Both the position numbers and the translations under genes were made by a program. Below the pieces are notes generated by a model. It saw only the letters and a list, made by a program, of their open reading frames with translations, did no database searches and had not been told where the DNA came from. Below are positions 35,129 to 44,579 of a stretch of DNA of 50,573 nt, in pieces (the first letter of the stretch is position 1; the number at the start of each line of letters is the position of its first letter). The stretch is from Bacteroidota bacterium (GTDB lineage: Bacteria; Bacteroidota; Bacteroidia; Chitinophagales; Chitinophagaceae), in contig JAPLEJ010000048.1 of the NCBI GenBank assembly GCA_026391435.1, positions 1 through 50,573 on the forward strand, read 5' to 3'.

Positions 35129-35664
35129 ACGAAATTAAAACCGGAAAGGAAAGTTTTCCTGGTATCATACATGAAACACCAGGTGGTGGAATTGTAGTAA
35201 GCACTTTTGATAGTATCATAAATTGGGCGCGCTCCAATTCATTGTGGCCTTTATCCTTTGCTACTAGCTGTTGTGGCATTGAAATGATGTCTACTGCTTC
35301 TGCCAAATATGATTTTTCAAGATTTGGATTTGAAGTAGCAAGGGCCTCTCCAAGACAAGCTGATGTTATAATTATTGCAGGTACCATCGTCAATAAAATG
35401 GCTCCGGTATTAAAAAGATTATACGATCAAATGGCCGATCCTAAATATGTGATCGCGATGGGCGCTTGCGCTATCAGTGGTGGTCCATTTTTTTATAATA
35501 CTTATTCTGTAGTCAAAGGTGCGGATCACATCATTCCAGTAGATGTTTACATTCCTGGATGCCCTCCTCGCCCAGAAGCCTTATTGCATTCTTTAATTTC
35601 ATTACAAGAAAAAATTAAATTAGGCATGACTCGTGAACAAATTAGAGGAGAATATAAAGTTTAA
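35119..35664 (+). CDS. nuoB: NADH-quinone oxidoreductase subunit B
   Basis: A 181-aa peripheral subunit of complex I that carries iron-sulfur cluster N2, the last electron carrier before quinone. The four ligands are visible: the adjacent pair in [10 protein letters not shown] (about residues 51-52), the Cys in [11 protein letters not shown], and the Cys of [11 protein letters not shown]. Overlaps the end of nuoA by 10 bases, suggesting translational coupling, and is followed by nuoC after 15 bases. Length and motifs are complete. Confidence 0.96.
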   Translation: MELNEIKTGKESFPGIIHETPGGGIVVSTFDSIINWARSNSLWPLSFATSCCGIEMMSTASAKYDFSRFGFEVARASPRQADVIIIAGTIVNKMAPVLKRLYDQMADPKYVIAMGACAISGGPFFYNTYSVVKGADHIIPVDVYIPGCPPRPEALLHSLISLQEKIKLGMTREQIRGEYKV

Positions 35665-35679
35665 AAACAGAACGATAGC

Positions 35680-36135
35680 ATGATGACCCAAGACGAAATA
35701 AAAGAATATATATTCTCCATTGCACCTACAGTTTCATTTGACGAAACGGGCGAGTGGTTAAACATCATAGTGGATGCAACGCAATTAAAACTTTTGATGA
35801 CCGCCTTGAGAACAGGCAAAATGCAAATGGATTATTTGTTTTGTTTAACCTGCGTTGATGTTAAAACACATTTAACCATGGTGTATCATTTATCAGCAAC
35901 CACGCATCGTCAAAGCATGGTGATCAAAGCCAATGTATCTCGTGAACAACACTCTATTGAAACCTTATGTGACATTTGGAGGACCGCTGATTTTTTAGAG
36001 CGTGAAGTTTTTGAAATGTTTGGTGTTACATTTTTAAATCACCCCGATTTACGAAGATTAATATTAGAAGATGATTTCAAAGGTTTCCCTTTATTAAAAG
36101 ATTTTGAAGATCCTATCAACATGATAAAATTATAA
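35680..36135 (+). CDS. nuoC: NADH-quinone oxidoreductase subunit C
   Basis: A 151-aa peripheral arm subunit of complex I (30-kDa subunit family). The signature is FLEREVFEMFGVTFLNHPDLRRLILEDDFKGFPLLKDF near the C-terminus. NuoC and NuoD are separate genes here, unlike the fused NuoCD of enterobacteria. The protein is shorter than many NuoC proteins, lacking long N- or C-terminal extensions. It lies between nuoB and nuoD with gaps of 15 and 7 bases. Confidence 0.95.
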   Translation: MMTQDEIKEYIFSIAPTVSFDETGEWLNIIVDATQLKLLMTALRTGKMQMDYLFCLTCVDVKTHLTMVYHLSATTHRQSMVIKANVSREQHSIETLCDIWRTADFLEREVFEMFGVTFLNHPDLRRLILEDDFKGFPLLKDFEDPINMIKL

Positions 36136-36142
36136 TTGGCGC

Positions 36143-37279
36143 ATGTATAATCAAACAGAAATATTAAAGGATACAAGCGAATTAGGCACAGAAGGCGAAC
36201 TAGTGATTAACATGGGGCCCCAACATCCAGCCACACATGGTGTACTTCATTTAGTGGTTACTTTAAACGGTGAGACGATCAAAAAAATTGAACCCCATTT
36301 AGGATACATTCATCGCTCCATCGAAAAAATGTGCGAGAGTTTAACCTATCGTCAATTTATTTATGTGACTTCTCGAATGGATTATCTTTCCTCTCATATT
36401 AATAATTTAGGTTGCGCTTTACTAATTGAAAAAGGAATACAAATTGAAGTGCCCGATCGCGCTAAAGTGATTAGAGTTATTTTAAGTGAACTAACACGTA
36501 TTGCTTCACATGAACTATGGTTAGGTGCGATGGCAATGGATTTGGGCGCATTCACCCCTTTCTTTTATGCGTTTAGGGAAAGAGAAATGATCACTGAAAT
36601 TATGGAAGACACTTGCGGTGCAAGATTAACCATGAATTATATTGTTCCTGGTGGATTGATGTACGACTTGCATCCTGATTTTCAAAAAAAGGTAAAGGCA
36701 TTTGTAAAACAATTCAAAGCCAAAGTAACCGAGTATGAGGACTTAGTCACCAATAATATTATTTTTCAAAGTAGAACAAAAGGCGTAGGTATATTAAGTG
36801 CAGAAGATGCCATTTCGTTTGGATGTACTGGTCCTGTAGCACGCGCTAGCGGGGTATCTTGTGATATTCGCAAAATTTATCCTTACGAAGTTTATGATAA
36901 GGTATCGTTTAATGAAATTTTAGATACTGCCGGTGATTCTTTTGCAAGATATATGGTAAGAGTAAAAGAAATGAACGAATCCATTCACATCATCGAACAA
37001 CTCATTGATAATATTCCAGACGGAGACTTTGTTGGTAAAACTAAAAATGTTTTAAAATTACCTAAAGGAGAATTTTATACAAGAGTAGAAACAGCAAGAG
37101 GTGAATTTGGTGTATTTATAGTGAGTGAAGGTGGGACCACACCGCATCGAATTAAATTTAGATCACCAGGATTTTCAAATCTGTCTGCATTAAATCATAT
37201 GGCGGTGGGAAGTAAAATTGGTGATTTGATGGCCACCATGGGCACTTTGGATTTGGTGATTCCTGATATTGATAGATAG
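36143..37279 (+). CDS. nuoD: NADH-quinone oxidoreductase subunit D
   Basis: A 378-aa peripheral subunit of complex I (49-kDa family, related to the large subunit of [NiFe] hydrogenases) that forms the quinone site with NuoB. Conserved parts are INMGPQHPATHGVLHL with the quinone-site His, EPHLGYIHRSIEKM, TSRMDYLSSH with the quinone-site Tyr, and the C-terminal KFRSPGFSNLSALNHMAVGSKIGDLMA to DLVIPDIDR. Length is slightly below the usual 400 or so. The next gene is nuoH, after 48 bases: nuoE, nuoF and nuoG, normally found here, are absent. Confidence 0.97.
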   Translation: MYNQTEILKDTSELGTEGELVINMGPQHPATHGVLHLVVTLNGETIKKIEPHLGYIHRSIEKMCESLTYRQFIYVTSRMDYLSSHINNLGCALLIEKGIQIEVPDRAKVIRVILSELTRIASHELWLGAMAMDLGAFTPFFYAFREREMITEIMEDTCGARLTMNYIVPGGLMYDLHPDFQKKVKAFVKQFKAKVTEYEDLVTNNIIFQSRTKGVGILSAEDAISFGCTGPVARASGVSCDIRKIYPYEVYDKVSFNEILDTAGDSFARYMVRVKEMNESIHIIEQLIDNIPDGDFVGKTKNVLKLPKGEFYTRVETARGEFGVFIVSEGGTTPHRIKFRSPGFSNLSALNHMAVGSKIGDLMATMGTLDLVIPDIDR

Positions 37280-37327
37280 GAAGGAAGAATATTAAAATTT
37301 GTAGACCTATAAATAAATAGTTTACGC

Positions 37328-38404
37328 ATGTATAGTTTAGAAGGCATTACTAAGAGCATTCAGGATTGGTTATTTTTAAAATTCGACCCCACTTTAGCAT
37401 TAGCAATAGAGTGTGTGATTGTAATTTTATTAGCAATCAGCTTATTTGCTATTTTAGGATTGGTATTGGTATTAATGGAACGAAAAGTGGCAGCACATAT
37501 ACAAATCAGATTAGGACCTAACAGAGTGGGACCAGGTGGTATGTTTCAAACGGTAGCAGATACCTTGAAGCTCATCATGAAAGAAGGACTTACGCCAGAC
37601 AAGGCAGATAAATTTTTATTTAATCTAGCTCCCTTTGTCGTGATGATGGTGGGTATGTTATTATTGGCGCCCATTGCCTTTGCAAAAAACTTTCAAATTT
37701 GGGATATTAATATTGGTGTCTTATATATCTCTTCCGTTTCTTCCTTATCTGTCATTGGAATATTAATGGCAGGTTGGGCTAGTAATAATAAATATTCCTT
37801 ATTGGGTGCGATGCGCAGTGGTGCACAAATTGTAAGCTATGAACTCTCTGCGGGTTTTGCTGTGTTGACAATTGTCGTTTTTACGGGTAGTTTACAAATT
37901 TCTGAAATTGTCGCTTCGCAACAAACAGGTTGGTGGTTATTTAAAGGACATATTCCTGCAGTAATATCTTTTGTACTATATATTATAGCAGTCACTGCCG
38001 AAACAAATCGCGCTCCATTTGATTTAGCCGAAGCCGAATCTGAATTGACAGCAGGTTTTCATACGGAATATTCTGGTATGCGTTTCGCACTTTTCTTTTT
38101 AGCAGAATACATTAACATCTTTATTGTTTGTGCTATTGGTGCTACTTTATTTTTAGGCGGATGGATGCCTTTGCATATTGGACAATGGGAAAGTTTCAAT
38201 CATCTGATGGATTATATTCCTTCCTCCATTTGGTTTATGGGAAAAACTTTTTTATTGATTTTTTTAATCATGTGGTTTAGATGGACTTTCCCTCGTTTAC
38301 GCGTTGATCAATTATTAAATTTAGAATGGAAATACTTGTTGCCGATTAGTTTGTTTAATTTATTACTTGCAACAGTGATCGCCATTTTTGGTTGGCATTT
38401 TTAA
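37328..38404 (+). CDS. nuoH: NADH-quinone oxidoreductase subunit H
   Basis: A 358-aa inner-membrane subunit that links the quinone cavity to the proton-pumping arm, with about eight hydrophobic segments. Signatures: RKVAAHIQIRLGPNRVGPGGMFQ near residue 52 and the charged loop AETNRAPFDLAEAESELTAGFHTEYSGMRFALFFLAEY. All charged residues known as important in that loop seem kept. It is the first gene after the 48-bp junction where the NADH module is missing. nuoI follows after 15 bases. Confidence 0.97.
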   Translation: MYSLEGITKSIQDWLFLKFDPTLALAIECVIVILLAISLFAILGLVLVLMERKVAAHIQIRLGPNRVGPGGMFQTVADTLKLIMKEGLTPDKADKFLFNLAPFVVMMVGMLLLAPIAFAKNFQIWDINIGVLYISSVSSLSVIGILMAGWASNNKYSLLGAMRSGAQIVSYELSAGFAVLTIVVFTGSLQISEIVASQQTGWWLFKGHIPAVISFVLYIIAVTAETNRAPFDLAEAESELTAGFHTEYSGMRFALFFLAEYINIFIVCAIGATLFLGGWMPLHIGQWESFNHLMDYIPSSIWFMGKTFLLIFLIMWFRWTFPRLRVDQLLNLEWKYLLPISLFNLLLATVIAIFGWHF

Positions 38405-38419
38405 ATATAAATTAGAGAC

Positions 38420-38896
38420 ATGTTTTTGAAAGAATATATAAAAGACGTTTACAACGGAGTAAGTTCCTTATTAAAAGGGATGAGAAAGACCGGTTACTAC
38501 TTTGTACACCCTAAAGAAATCATTACCGAGCAATATCCTGATAACCGCGCTTACCTTAATTTGGCAGAAAGGTTTAAAGGAGAGGTGATTATGCCGCATG
38601 ATGAAAATAATGAGCATACTTGCACTGGATGTACTGCTTGCGAATTGGCTTGCCCTAATGGCACTATTAAAGTGGTCACTAAATTCGAGGTATCACCTGA
38701 AGGCAAAAAGAAAAAAGCCATTGATACATTAGTTTACCGATTAGAACTTTGCACGATGTGTAATTTATGTATTGTGGCTTGTCCAAGTGATGCAATTAAA
38801 ATGGCACCCAATTTTGAACACAGTGTGTTTGATCGAACTAAATTAACAAAAGTATTAAATCACCCAGGTTCTAAAATAAAGGAGGGTATTGAATAA
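38420..38896 (+). CDS. nuoI: NADH-quinone oxidoreductase subunit I
   Basis: A 158-aa peripheral subunit with two [4Fe-4S] clusters (N6a and N6b) that pass electrons to NuoB. The two ferredoxin motifs are CTGCTACELACP (from about residue 69) and CTMCNLCIVACP (from about 112), each complete. The N-terminus (LLKGMRKTGYYF) is the amphipathic region that contacts the membrane. In a complex without NuoE, F and G this subunit would be the natural entry point for electrons from a ferredoxin-like donor. The stop and the nuoJ ATG share one base. Confidence 0.96.
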   Translation: MFLKEYIKDVYNGVSSLLKGMRKTGYYFVHPKEIITEQYPDNRAYLNLAERFKGEVIMPHDENNEHTCTGCTACELACPNGTIKVVTKFEVSPEGKKKKAIDTLVYRLELCTMCNLCIVACPSDAIKMAPNFEHSVFDRTKLTKVLNHPGSKIKEGIE

Positions 38897-39411
38897 TGAA
38901 TATAACCACCATTCTATTTTATCTTATTGCTGCTTGTATATTAGGAGCAGGTATTTTAGCCGTAACGAGTACTAAAATATTTCGCGCTGCCATTTGGCTT
39001 CTATTTTCATTAGTTAGTGTTGCTGCTTTATATTTTTGGATGCAAGTTGAATTCATCGCCGCCATTCAAATTGTTGTTTATGTGGGTGGTATTGTTGTAC
39101 TCATTATATTTTCGATCTTTCTTACGCAACAATCTGGAAAGGAAATGCCAAAGCCTAGGGCAACCAAAACCATATCTTCATTAGCAGCAGCTTTGTTTGG
39201 ATTTTTATTTACCTGTAACTTAATTAAACACTATTCATTTGAATCGGCAATAGGAAAACCTTTTGATTCTTCTATTCATACCATTGGTATTCAAATGTTG
39301 AGTACACAAGAGCATGGCTATATACTACCTTTTGAAGTGATAAGTATGTTATTGCTTGCTGCTATGATTGGCTGTATCGTAATTGCAATGAAAAAAGAAA
39401 GTACCCAATAA
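38896..39411 (+). CDS. nuoJ: NADH-quinone oxidoreductase subunit J
   Basis: A 171-aa inner-membrane subunit with five hydrophobic segments. The third carries IAAIQIVVYVGGIVVLIIFSIFL, which includes the family pi-bulge helix and the conserved Tyr and Gly residues. Its ATG overlaps the nuoI stop by one base, and nuoK begins one base after its end. Together with NuoA and NuoK it forms the central part of the membrane arm. Confidence 0.95.
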   Translation: MNITTILFYLIAACILGAGILAVTSTKIFRAAIWLLFSLVSVAALYFWMQVEFIAAIQIVVYVGGIVVLIIFSIFLTQQSGKEMPKPRATKTISSLAAALFGFLFTCNLIKHYSFESAIGKPFDSSIHTIGIQMLSTQEHGYILPFEVISMLLLAAMIGCIVIAMKKESTQ

Positions 39412-39412
39412 T

Positions 39413-39727
39413 ATGAGCGAATCACCCTTAATACCTATTTTAATCGTCAGCACTGCCTTGTTTTTTATTGGCATGTTTGGATTATTTACGCGACGTAATA
39501 TGATTACAATGTTGATGGCTATTGAATTAATGCTGAACAGCGTCAATATTAATTTTGTGGCCTTTAATAAATACTTATTCCCTGACAAATTAAACGGACT
39601 GTTTTTCACTTTGTTTATCATTGCCATTGCTGCAGCCGAAGCCGCTGTTGCCATTGCCATCATTATTAATTTATACCGTAGTCATACTTCAATTGATGTG
39701 GAAGACGCATCTGAAATGAAATTCTAA
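39413..39727 (+). CDS. nuoK: NADH-quinone oxidoreductase subunit K
   Basis: A 104-aa inner-membrane subunit with three hydrophobic segments. The signature FTRRNMITMLMAIELMLNSVNINFVAF includes the membrane glutamate essential for proton movement; a second membrane Glu is in IAAAEAAVAIAIIINLYR. Length is normal. It is tightly packed between nuoJ (1-base gap) and nuoL (4-base gap). Confidence 0.96.
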   Translation: MSESPLIPILIVSTALFFIGMFGLFTRRNMITMLMAIELMLNSVNINFVAFNKYLFPDKLNGLFFTLFIIAIAAAEAAVAIAIIINLYRSHTSIDVEDASEMKF

Positions 39728-39731
39728 CACT

Positions 39732-41660
39732 ATGTCAAACTATTCTTATATCCTTCTTATTCCCTTACTTCCTTTACTTACTTTTTTAGTATTAGGAATT
39801 TTTGGAAGAAAATATTTTAATACCACAGCAGGCTTTATAGGTAGCGCCTCTTTATTGGCTTCCACTATACTATCATTTATTGCTGCTAAACAATATTTTT
39901 TTGTTGACGGGAAATTAAATGGGGTATATCAAAAAATAATTGCTTTTAAATATACCTGGCTTTCCTTTTCTCCGAATGTATCTATTGACATGGGGATTAT
40001 TATTGATCCCATTTCAGTGATGATGCTTATTGTAGTGACTTCTGTTTCATTAATGGTACATGTATTTAGCTTGGGCTATATGAAAGGCGAAGAAAGATTT
40101 GCCACTTATTATGCCTTTTTATCTTTATTTACTTTTTCAATGTTGGGATTAATATTATCAGTTAATATTTTTCAAGTGTATATTTTTTGGGAATTAGTGG
40201 GCGCTTCTTCCTTTTTATTAATTGGCTATTACTTTAGCAAGCCAAGTGCTGTGGCTGCCGCAAAAAAAGCATTCATTGTGACTCGCTTTGCAGACTTAGG
40301 CTTTTTAATTGGCATTTTAATTTTAGGATTTTACGGAGGCACTTTAGATATTGGCTTATTGATTGAAAGATTAACCGCTACGCAATCGGCAGAATTTATC
40401 AATATGACTACTGCTAGTTTTTTGGGTGCGTCGATGCTCACTTGGGGATTGAGTTTAATTTTTATTGGTGGTGCAGGTAAATCGGCCATGTTCCCCTTGC
40501 ATATTTGGTTACCTGATGCGATGGAAGGCCCTACTCCAGTCTCTGCTTTAATTCATGCTGCTACGATGGTAGTAGCAGGTGTTTATTTGGTAGCTCGTTT
40601 GTTCCCTATCTTTTCTATGGACCCGAGTTCACTTTCGCTGGTTACTTATATAGGTGCTTTTTCTGCCTTCTTTGCTGCAGTGATTGCTTGCACTCAAACA
40701 GATATCAAACGCGTGCTTGCTTATTCTACCATGTCACAAATTGGCTACATGATGTTTGCCTTAGGTATTTCCAAAGTAGGTGGTGAGGAAGGACTAGGTT
40801 ACATGGCTTCCTTGTTTCATTTGTTTACGCACGCTTTCTTTAAAAGTTTATTATTCCTAGGTGCGGGCGCCGTAATACATATGGTACATAGCAATGAAAT
40901 GAAAGATATGGGCGGACTCAGAAAATTAATGCCCATCACTCATATTGCTTTTTTAATTGCTTGCCTTGCGATTGCGGGTATTCCTCCCTTTGCAGGATTT
41001 TTTAGCAAGGAGGAAATTTTAACCGCCGCCTTTCATTCCAATAAACTTATTTACGGAGTCGCTTTATTTACTGCAGCGCTTACTTCTTTTTATATGTTCA
41101 GGTTGTATTTTTCTATTTTCTGGAGTAAGGAATCAACTTTGCAACACCATCATGGTGAAGGTACTTGGTCAATGAAGTTGCCTTTACTTATTTTAGCAGC
41201 TTGTGCTGTTTTAGCAGGATTTGTTCCATTCTCTAATTTTATTACTTCCGATGGTAAAGCACTTGAAACACATATTGATTTAATTTTTTCAATAGCACCA
41301 GTGGGGCTTACTTTAATTGCGATATCCATTGCTGCCTATTTATACAAAAAGGAAAATGATAAACCTTCAAAGCTGGCTGCACAGTTTGGCATTTTATACC
41401 AAGCTGCTTTTAAAAAGTTTTATGTAGATGAATTGTATTTATTCATCACCAAAAAAATCATCTTCCCTTTTATTGGTCACCCCATTGCTTGGGCTGATAA
41501 AAATATAGTGGATGGCTTTATGTTATTATTAGGAAAAACAACTGCAAAAATATCTTTTAAAATAAAGGGTATACAATCGGGCAAGGTTCAGAACTATACC
41601 CTTTACTTTTTTGGAGGCATTTTAATTTTATCCATCCTATTCATCTATACTTGGAAATAA
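39732..41660 (+). CDS. nuoL: NADH-quinone oxidoreductase subunit L
   Basis: A 642-aa antiporter-like subunit at the far end of the membrane arm, one of three proton-pumping modules. Key residues are visible: the Glu of IFWELVGASSFLLIGYY, the Lys of GGAGKSAMFPLHIWLPDAMEGPTPVSALIHAATMVVAGV, and later charged and His residues in TDIKRVLAYSTMSQIGYM and LFHLFTHAFFKSLLFLGAG. The C-terminal part forms the long lateral helix and ends with a final membrane segment. Length is typical. nuoM follows after 9 bases. Confidence 0.97.
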   Translation: MSNYSYILLIPLLPLLTFLVLGIFGRKYFNTTAGFIGSASLLASTILSFIAAKQYFFVDGKLNGVYQKIIAFKYTWLSFSPNVSIDMGIIIDPISVMMLIVVTSVSLMVHVFSLGYMKGEERFATYYAFLSLFTFSMLGLILSVNIFQVYIFWELVGASSFLLIGYYFSKPSAVAAAKKAFIVTRFADLGFLIGILILGFYGGTLDIGLLIERLTATQSAEFINMTTASFLGASMLTWGLSLIFIGGAGKSAMFPLHIWLPDAMEGPTPVSALIHAATMVVAGVYLVARLFPIFSMDPSSLSLVTYIGAFSAFFAAVIACTQTDIKRVLAYSTMSQIGYMMFALGISKVGGEEGLGYMASLFHLFTHAFFKSLLFLGAGAVIHMVHSNEMKDMGGLRKLMPITHIAFLIACLAIAGIPPFAGFFSKEEILTAAFHSNKLIYGVALFTAALTSFYMFRLYFSIFWSKESTLQHHHGEGTWSMKLPLLILAACAVLAGFVPFSNFITSDGKALETHIDLIFSIAPVGLTLIAISIAAYLYKKENDKPSKLAAQFGILYQAAFKKFYVDELYLFITKKIIFPFIGHPIAWADKNIVDGFMLLLGKTTAKISFKIKGIQSGKVQNYTLYFFGGILILSILFIYTWK

Positions 41661-41669
41661 AATATTAAT

Positions 41670-43151
41670 ATGAATTTATCATTACTCATCTTATTACCCA
41701 TTATCACAGCGATGGCTATTTTATTCAGCAATGGATTAAAGCAGATTCGTGTTATTGGATTATTAGGATCTATTGCCCAACTAGGATTAGCAAGTTGGTT
41801 ATTGAAACTTTATTTGAATGAACGAGCTATAGGCAATACCGCAACTTATTTATTTGAGTCCAATTACCCTTGGTTTAGCGCACTACATATTAATTATCAT
41901 ATTGGTATAGACGGAATTTCTTTGGCGATGATTTTACTCACTTCCTTGATAGTGGTCGCTGGTATTTTAGTTTCATGGACAATGGACAAGCTAAGTAAAG
42001 AATACTTTTTCTTACTTGTACTATTAAGTATGGGTGCTTATGGATTTTTTATCTCATTAGATTTATTTACGCTTTTTTTCTTTTTAGAAGTAGCCGTGAT
42101 ACCAAAGTTTTTACTAATTGGAATTTGGGGAAGTGGCAACAAACAAAACAGTGCAATGAAATTAGCTTTGATGTTAATGGCTGGTTCTGCCTTGGTATTT
42201 GTTGGCTTAATGGGTATTTATTATAACACTCATACTTTTGATATTGTACAAATTACACAAATAGGGATTTCAGCTGGTGTGCAACAATTCTTTTTCCCTT
42301 TTGCCTTTATCGGATTTGGAATTTTCGCTGCCCTATTTCCTTTTCATACCTGGGTACCCGACGGTCATGCTTCTGCGCCCACTGCAGCTTCAATGTTCTT
42401 AGCAGGCATCTCTATGAAACTTGGAGGCTATGGTTGTTTGCGTATTGCGAGCTTGATGCCAGACGCAGCACATCATTATGCTTGGATCATTATTTTACTT
42501 GCTACCATTGCTATTATTTATGGCGCGTTTGCAACGATGATGCAAACCGATTTAAAATACATTAATGCCTATTCTTCGATTAGTCACTGTGGATTTGTGA
42601 TATTAGGTATTGGCATGATGAATAAAACCTCGATCAATGGCGCAGTAATACAAATGGTATCTCATGGGTTAATGACTGCCTTATTTTTTGCCGCTATTGG
42701 CATGATCTACTCAAGAACACATACCCGAATGATCGCACAATTAGGGGGCTTATTAAAAGCAATGCCTTTTATTTCCACTGTATTTGTCATTGCTGGTTTA
42801 TGTTCACTAGGCTTACCTGGATTTAGTGGCTTTGTTGCAGAGATGACCGTATTTATGGGCTCATGGCAAAACCCGAATGGGGTATACCGATTGGCTACTA
42901 TTATTTCAGGCGCTTCCATTGTGGTTACTGCTGTCTATATATTAAGAGCAACAGGAAAAACCATTATGGGGCCTATTTCAAATGAACATGCTTTATTGGG
43001 AGACGCTACTTGGAATGAAAAATTTGCTGCTGCATTATTGATTACTGGAATTGTCATCATTGGTATTGCACCTTTTTTACTAAACGCACTTATTGGACCT
43101 GGCACAGATAATATTATGTTACAAGTTGGGAAAGCCATTACACTTAAATGA
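41670..43151 (+). CDS. nuoM: NADH-quinone oxidoreductase subunit M
   Basis: A 493-aa antiporter-like membrane subunit of complex I. The pump Glu is in FFFLEVAVIPKFLLIGIWG. FPFHTWVPDGHASAPTAASMFLAGISMKLGGYG is the family signature, and TDLKYINAYSSISHCGFVILGI carries the central Lys. About 14 hydrophobic segments. Size and motifs are complete. It is followed by nuoN after five bases. Confidence 0.97.
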   Translation: MNLSLLILLPIITAMAILFSNGLKQIRVIGLLGSIAQLGLASWLLKLYLNERAIGNTATYLFESNYPWFSALHINYHIGIDGISLAMILLTSLIVVAGILVSWTMDKLSKEYFFLLVLLSMGAYGFFISLDLFTLFFFLEVAVIPKFLLIGIWGSGNKQNSAMKLALMLMAGSALVFVGLMGIYYNTHTFDIVQITQIGISAGVQQFFFPFAFIGFGIFAALFPFHTWVPDGHASAPTAASMFLAGISMKLGGYGCLRIASLMPDAAHHYAWIIILLATIAIIYGAFATMMQTDLKYINAYSSISHCGFVILGIGMMNKTSINGAVIQMVSHGLMTALFFAAIGMIYSRTHTRMIAQLGGLLKAMPFISTVFVIAGLCSLGLPGFSGFVAEMTVFMGSWQNPNGVYRLATIISGASIVVTAVYILRATGKTIMGPISNEHALLGDATWNEKFAAALLITGIVIIGIAPFLLNALIGPGTDNIMLQVGKAITLK

Positions 43152-43156
43152 TTTGA

Positions 43157-44569
43157 ATGATGATAAATAATTTTTTTTTACTACTAAGACAGGAATTGGT
43201 CATTACTGCCATTATCTTTATTTTGCTTTTTATTAAGCTTGGAAAAGATAAAAGCAACGAAAGCCTTTTACACATTATTAATGTTTTGTTATTCATCAAT
43301 TTATTGATTGGATTTTTCCCAATGATGGAGGGAGGATTATTCAATAGCATGTTTGCTACCAACAAGTTAGTTGTCCTTGAAAAAAATATATTGAATTTTG
43401 CCTTTTGGATTATTTCACTACAATCCTACTCTTGGTTAAAAACACATAAGCATGTCATTGAATTTTATATATTATTATTGAGCTCATTATTAGGAATGTT
43501 CTTTTTATTATCTAGTGATCACTTGTTAATGTTTTATGTTGGACTTGAGATGTCTACCATCCCATTGGCTGCCGCCGCTAATTTTGATTTAACCAAAAGG
43601 CAATCCTCTGAAGCCGCTTTAAAACTTATTATTTCCTCCGCATTTTCATCCAGCTTATTGTTATTAGGTATTTCCTTTTTATATGGTACTACTGGCACTT
43701 TGATTTTATCAGATATAGGTAGTCACTTAAGCTATAATCCACTACAAATTTTTGCGTTTATATTATTTATTTCAGGATTTGCATTTAAAATATCAGCTGT
43801 ACCCTTTCACTTATGGACAGCCGATGTTTATGAAGGTGCCCCCATTGCGGTGACCGCCTTTTTATCGGTACTTTCTAAATCTGCCGTTTTATTTGCGTTT
43901 ATATCCATCTTATACAAAGCTTTTGCCTCTTTATCATCGATGTGGTATTTGGTGTTAATCGTATTATCCATGGCCACGATCGTTATTGGTAATTTATTTG
44001 CATTGAGACAGGAGAATATGAAACGCTTCCTTGCTTTTTCGTCTATTGCACAAGTTGGATTTATCCTCATTGGTATTTCTGGAAGTTCTCATCAAGGATC
44101 TAGTTCGTTAATCTACTTTATTTTGATTTATGTATTTTCAAACCTAGCCGCTTTTGGTGTGTTGTCATTGGTAAGTGCATTAACTGGGAAGGAATCCATT
44201 CAGGATTTCAAAGGTTTTTATAAAAATAATCCAACTTTATCTTGGGTATTAACCATTGCTTTGTTTTCTTTAGCTGGTGTCCCTCCTACAGCTGGATTTT
44301 TTGGTAAATTATTTTTACTCATGGCAGGAGCTGCCAAAGGCAATTATTGGATCATTGCAATTGCCGCGTTAAATATGGTGATTTCATTTTATTATTATTT
44401 AAGAGTAGTGAAAGCCATATTCATGGATGAAAACGATCAACCTATTGAAAAATTAAGCATTCCTATTTATCCTAAAATTGCGATGTTCATTTGTATTGCA
44501 GGGATTATATTGACAGGCTTTTTGACTGTCGTATATGATTATATTAATTCATTAAGCATCAGTTTATAA
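43157..44569 (+). CDS. nuoN: NADH-quinone oxidoreductase subunit N
   Basis: A 470-aa antiporter-like membrane subunit of complex I. The pump Glu is in LMFYVGLEMSTIPLAAAANFD. VPFHLWTADVYEGAPIAVTAFLSVLSKSAVLF and ENMKRFLAFSSIAQVGFILIGI are the family motifs. It is the last recognised nuo gene. An unknown 133-aa gene starts 10 bases downstream, so the operon continues past it. Confidence 0.97.
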   Translation: MMINNFFLLLRQELVITAIIFILLFIKLGKDKSNESLLHIINVLLFINLLIGFFPMMEGGLFNSMFATNKLVVLEKNILNFAFWIISLQSYSWLKTHKHVIEFYILLLSSLLGMFFLLSSDHLLMFYVGLEMSTIPLAAAANFDLTKRQSSEAALKLIISSAFSSSLLLLGISFLYGTTGTLILSDIGSHLSYNPLQIFAFILFISGFAFKISAVPFHLWTADVYEGAPIAVTAFLSVLSKSAVLFAFISILYKAFASLSSMWYLVLIVLSMATIVIGNLFALRQENMKRFLAFSSIAQVGFILIGISGSSHQGSSSLIYFILIYVFSNLAAFGVLSLVSALTGKESIQDFKGFYKNNPTLSWVLTIALFSLAGVPPTAGFFGKLFLLMAGAAKGNYWIIAIAALNMVISFYYYLRVVKAIFMDENDQPIEKLSIPIYPKIAMFICIAGIILTGFLTVVYDYINSLSISL

Positions 44570-44579
44570 ATCATTAAAA

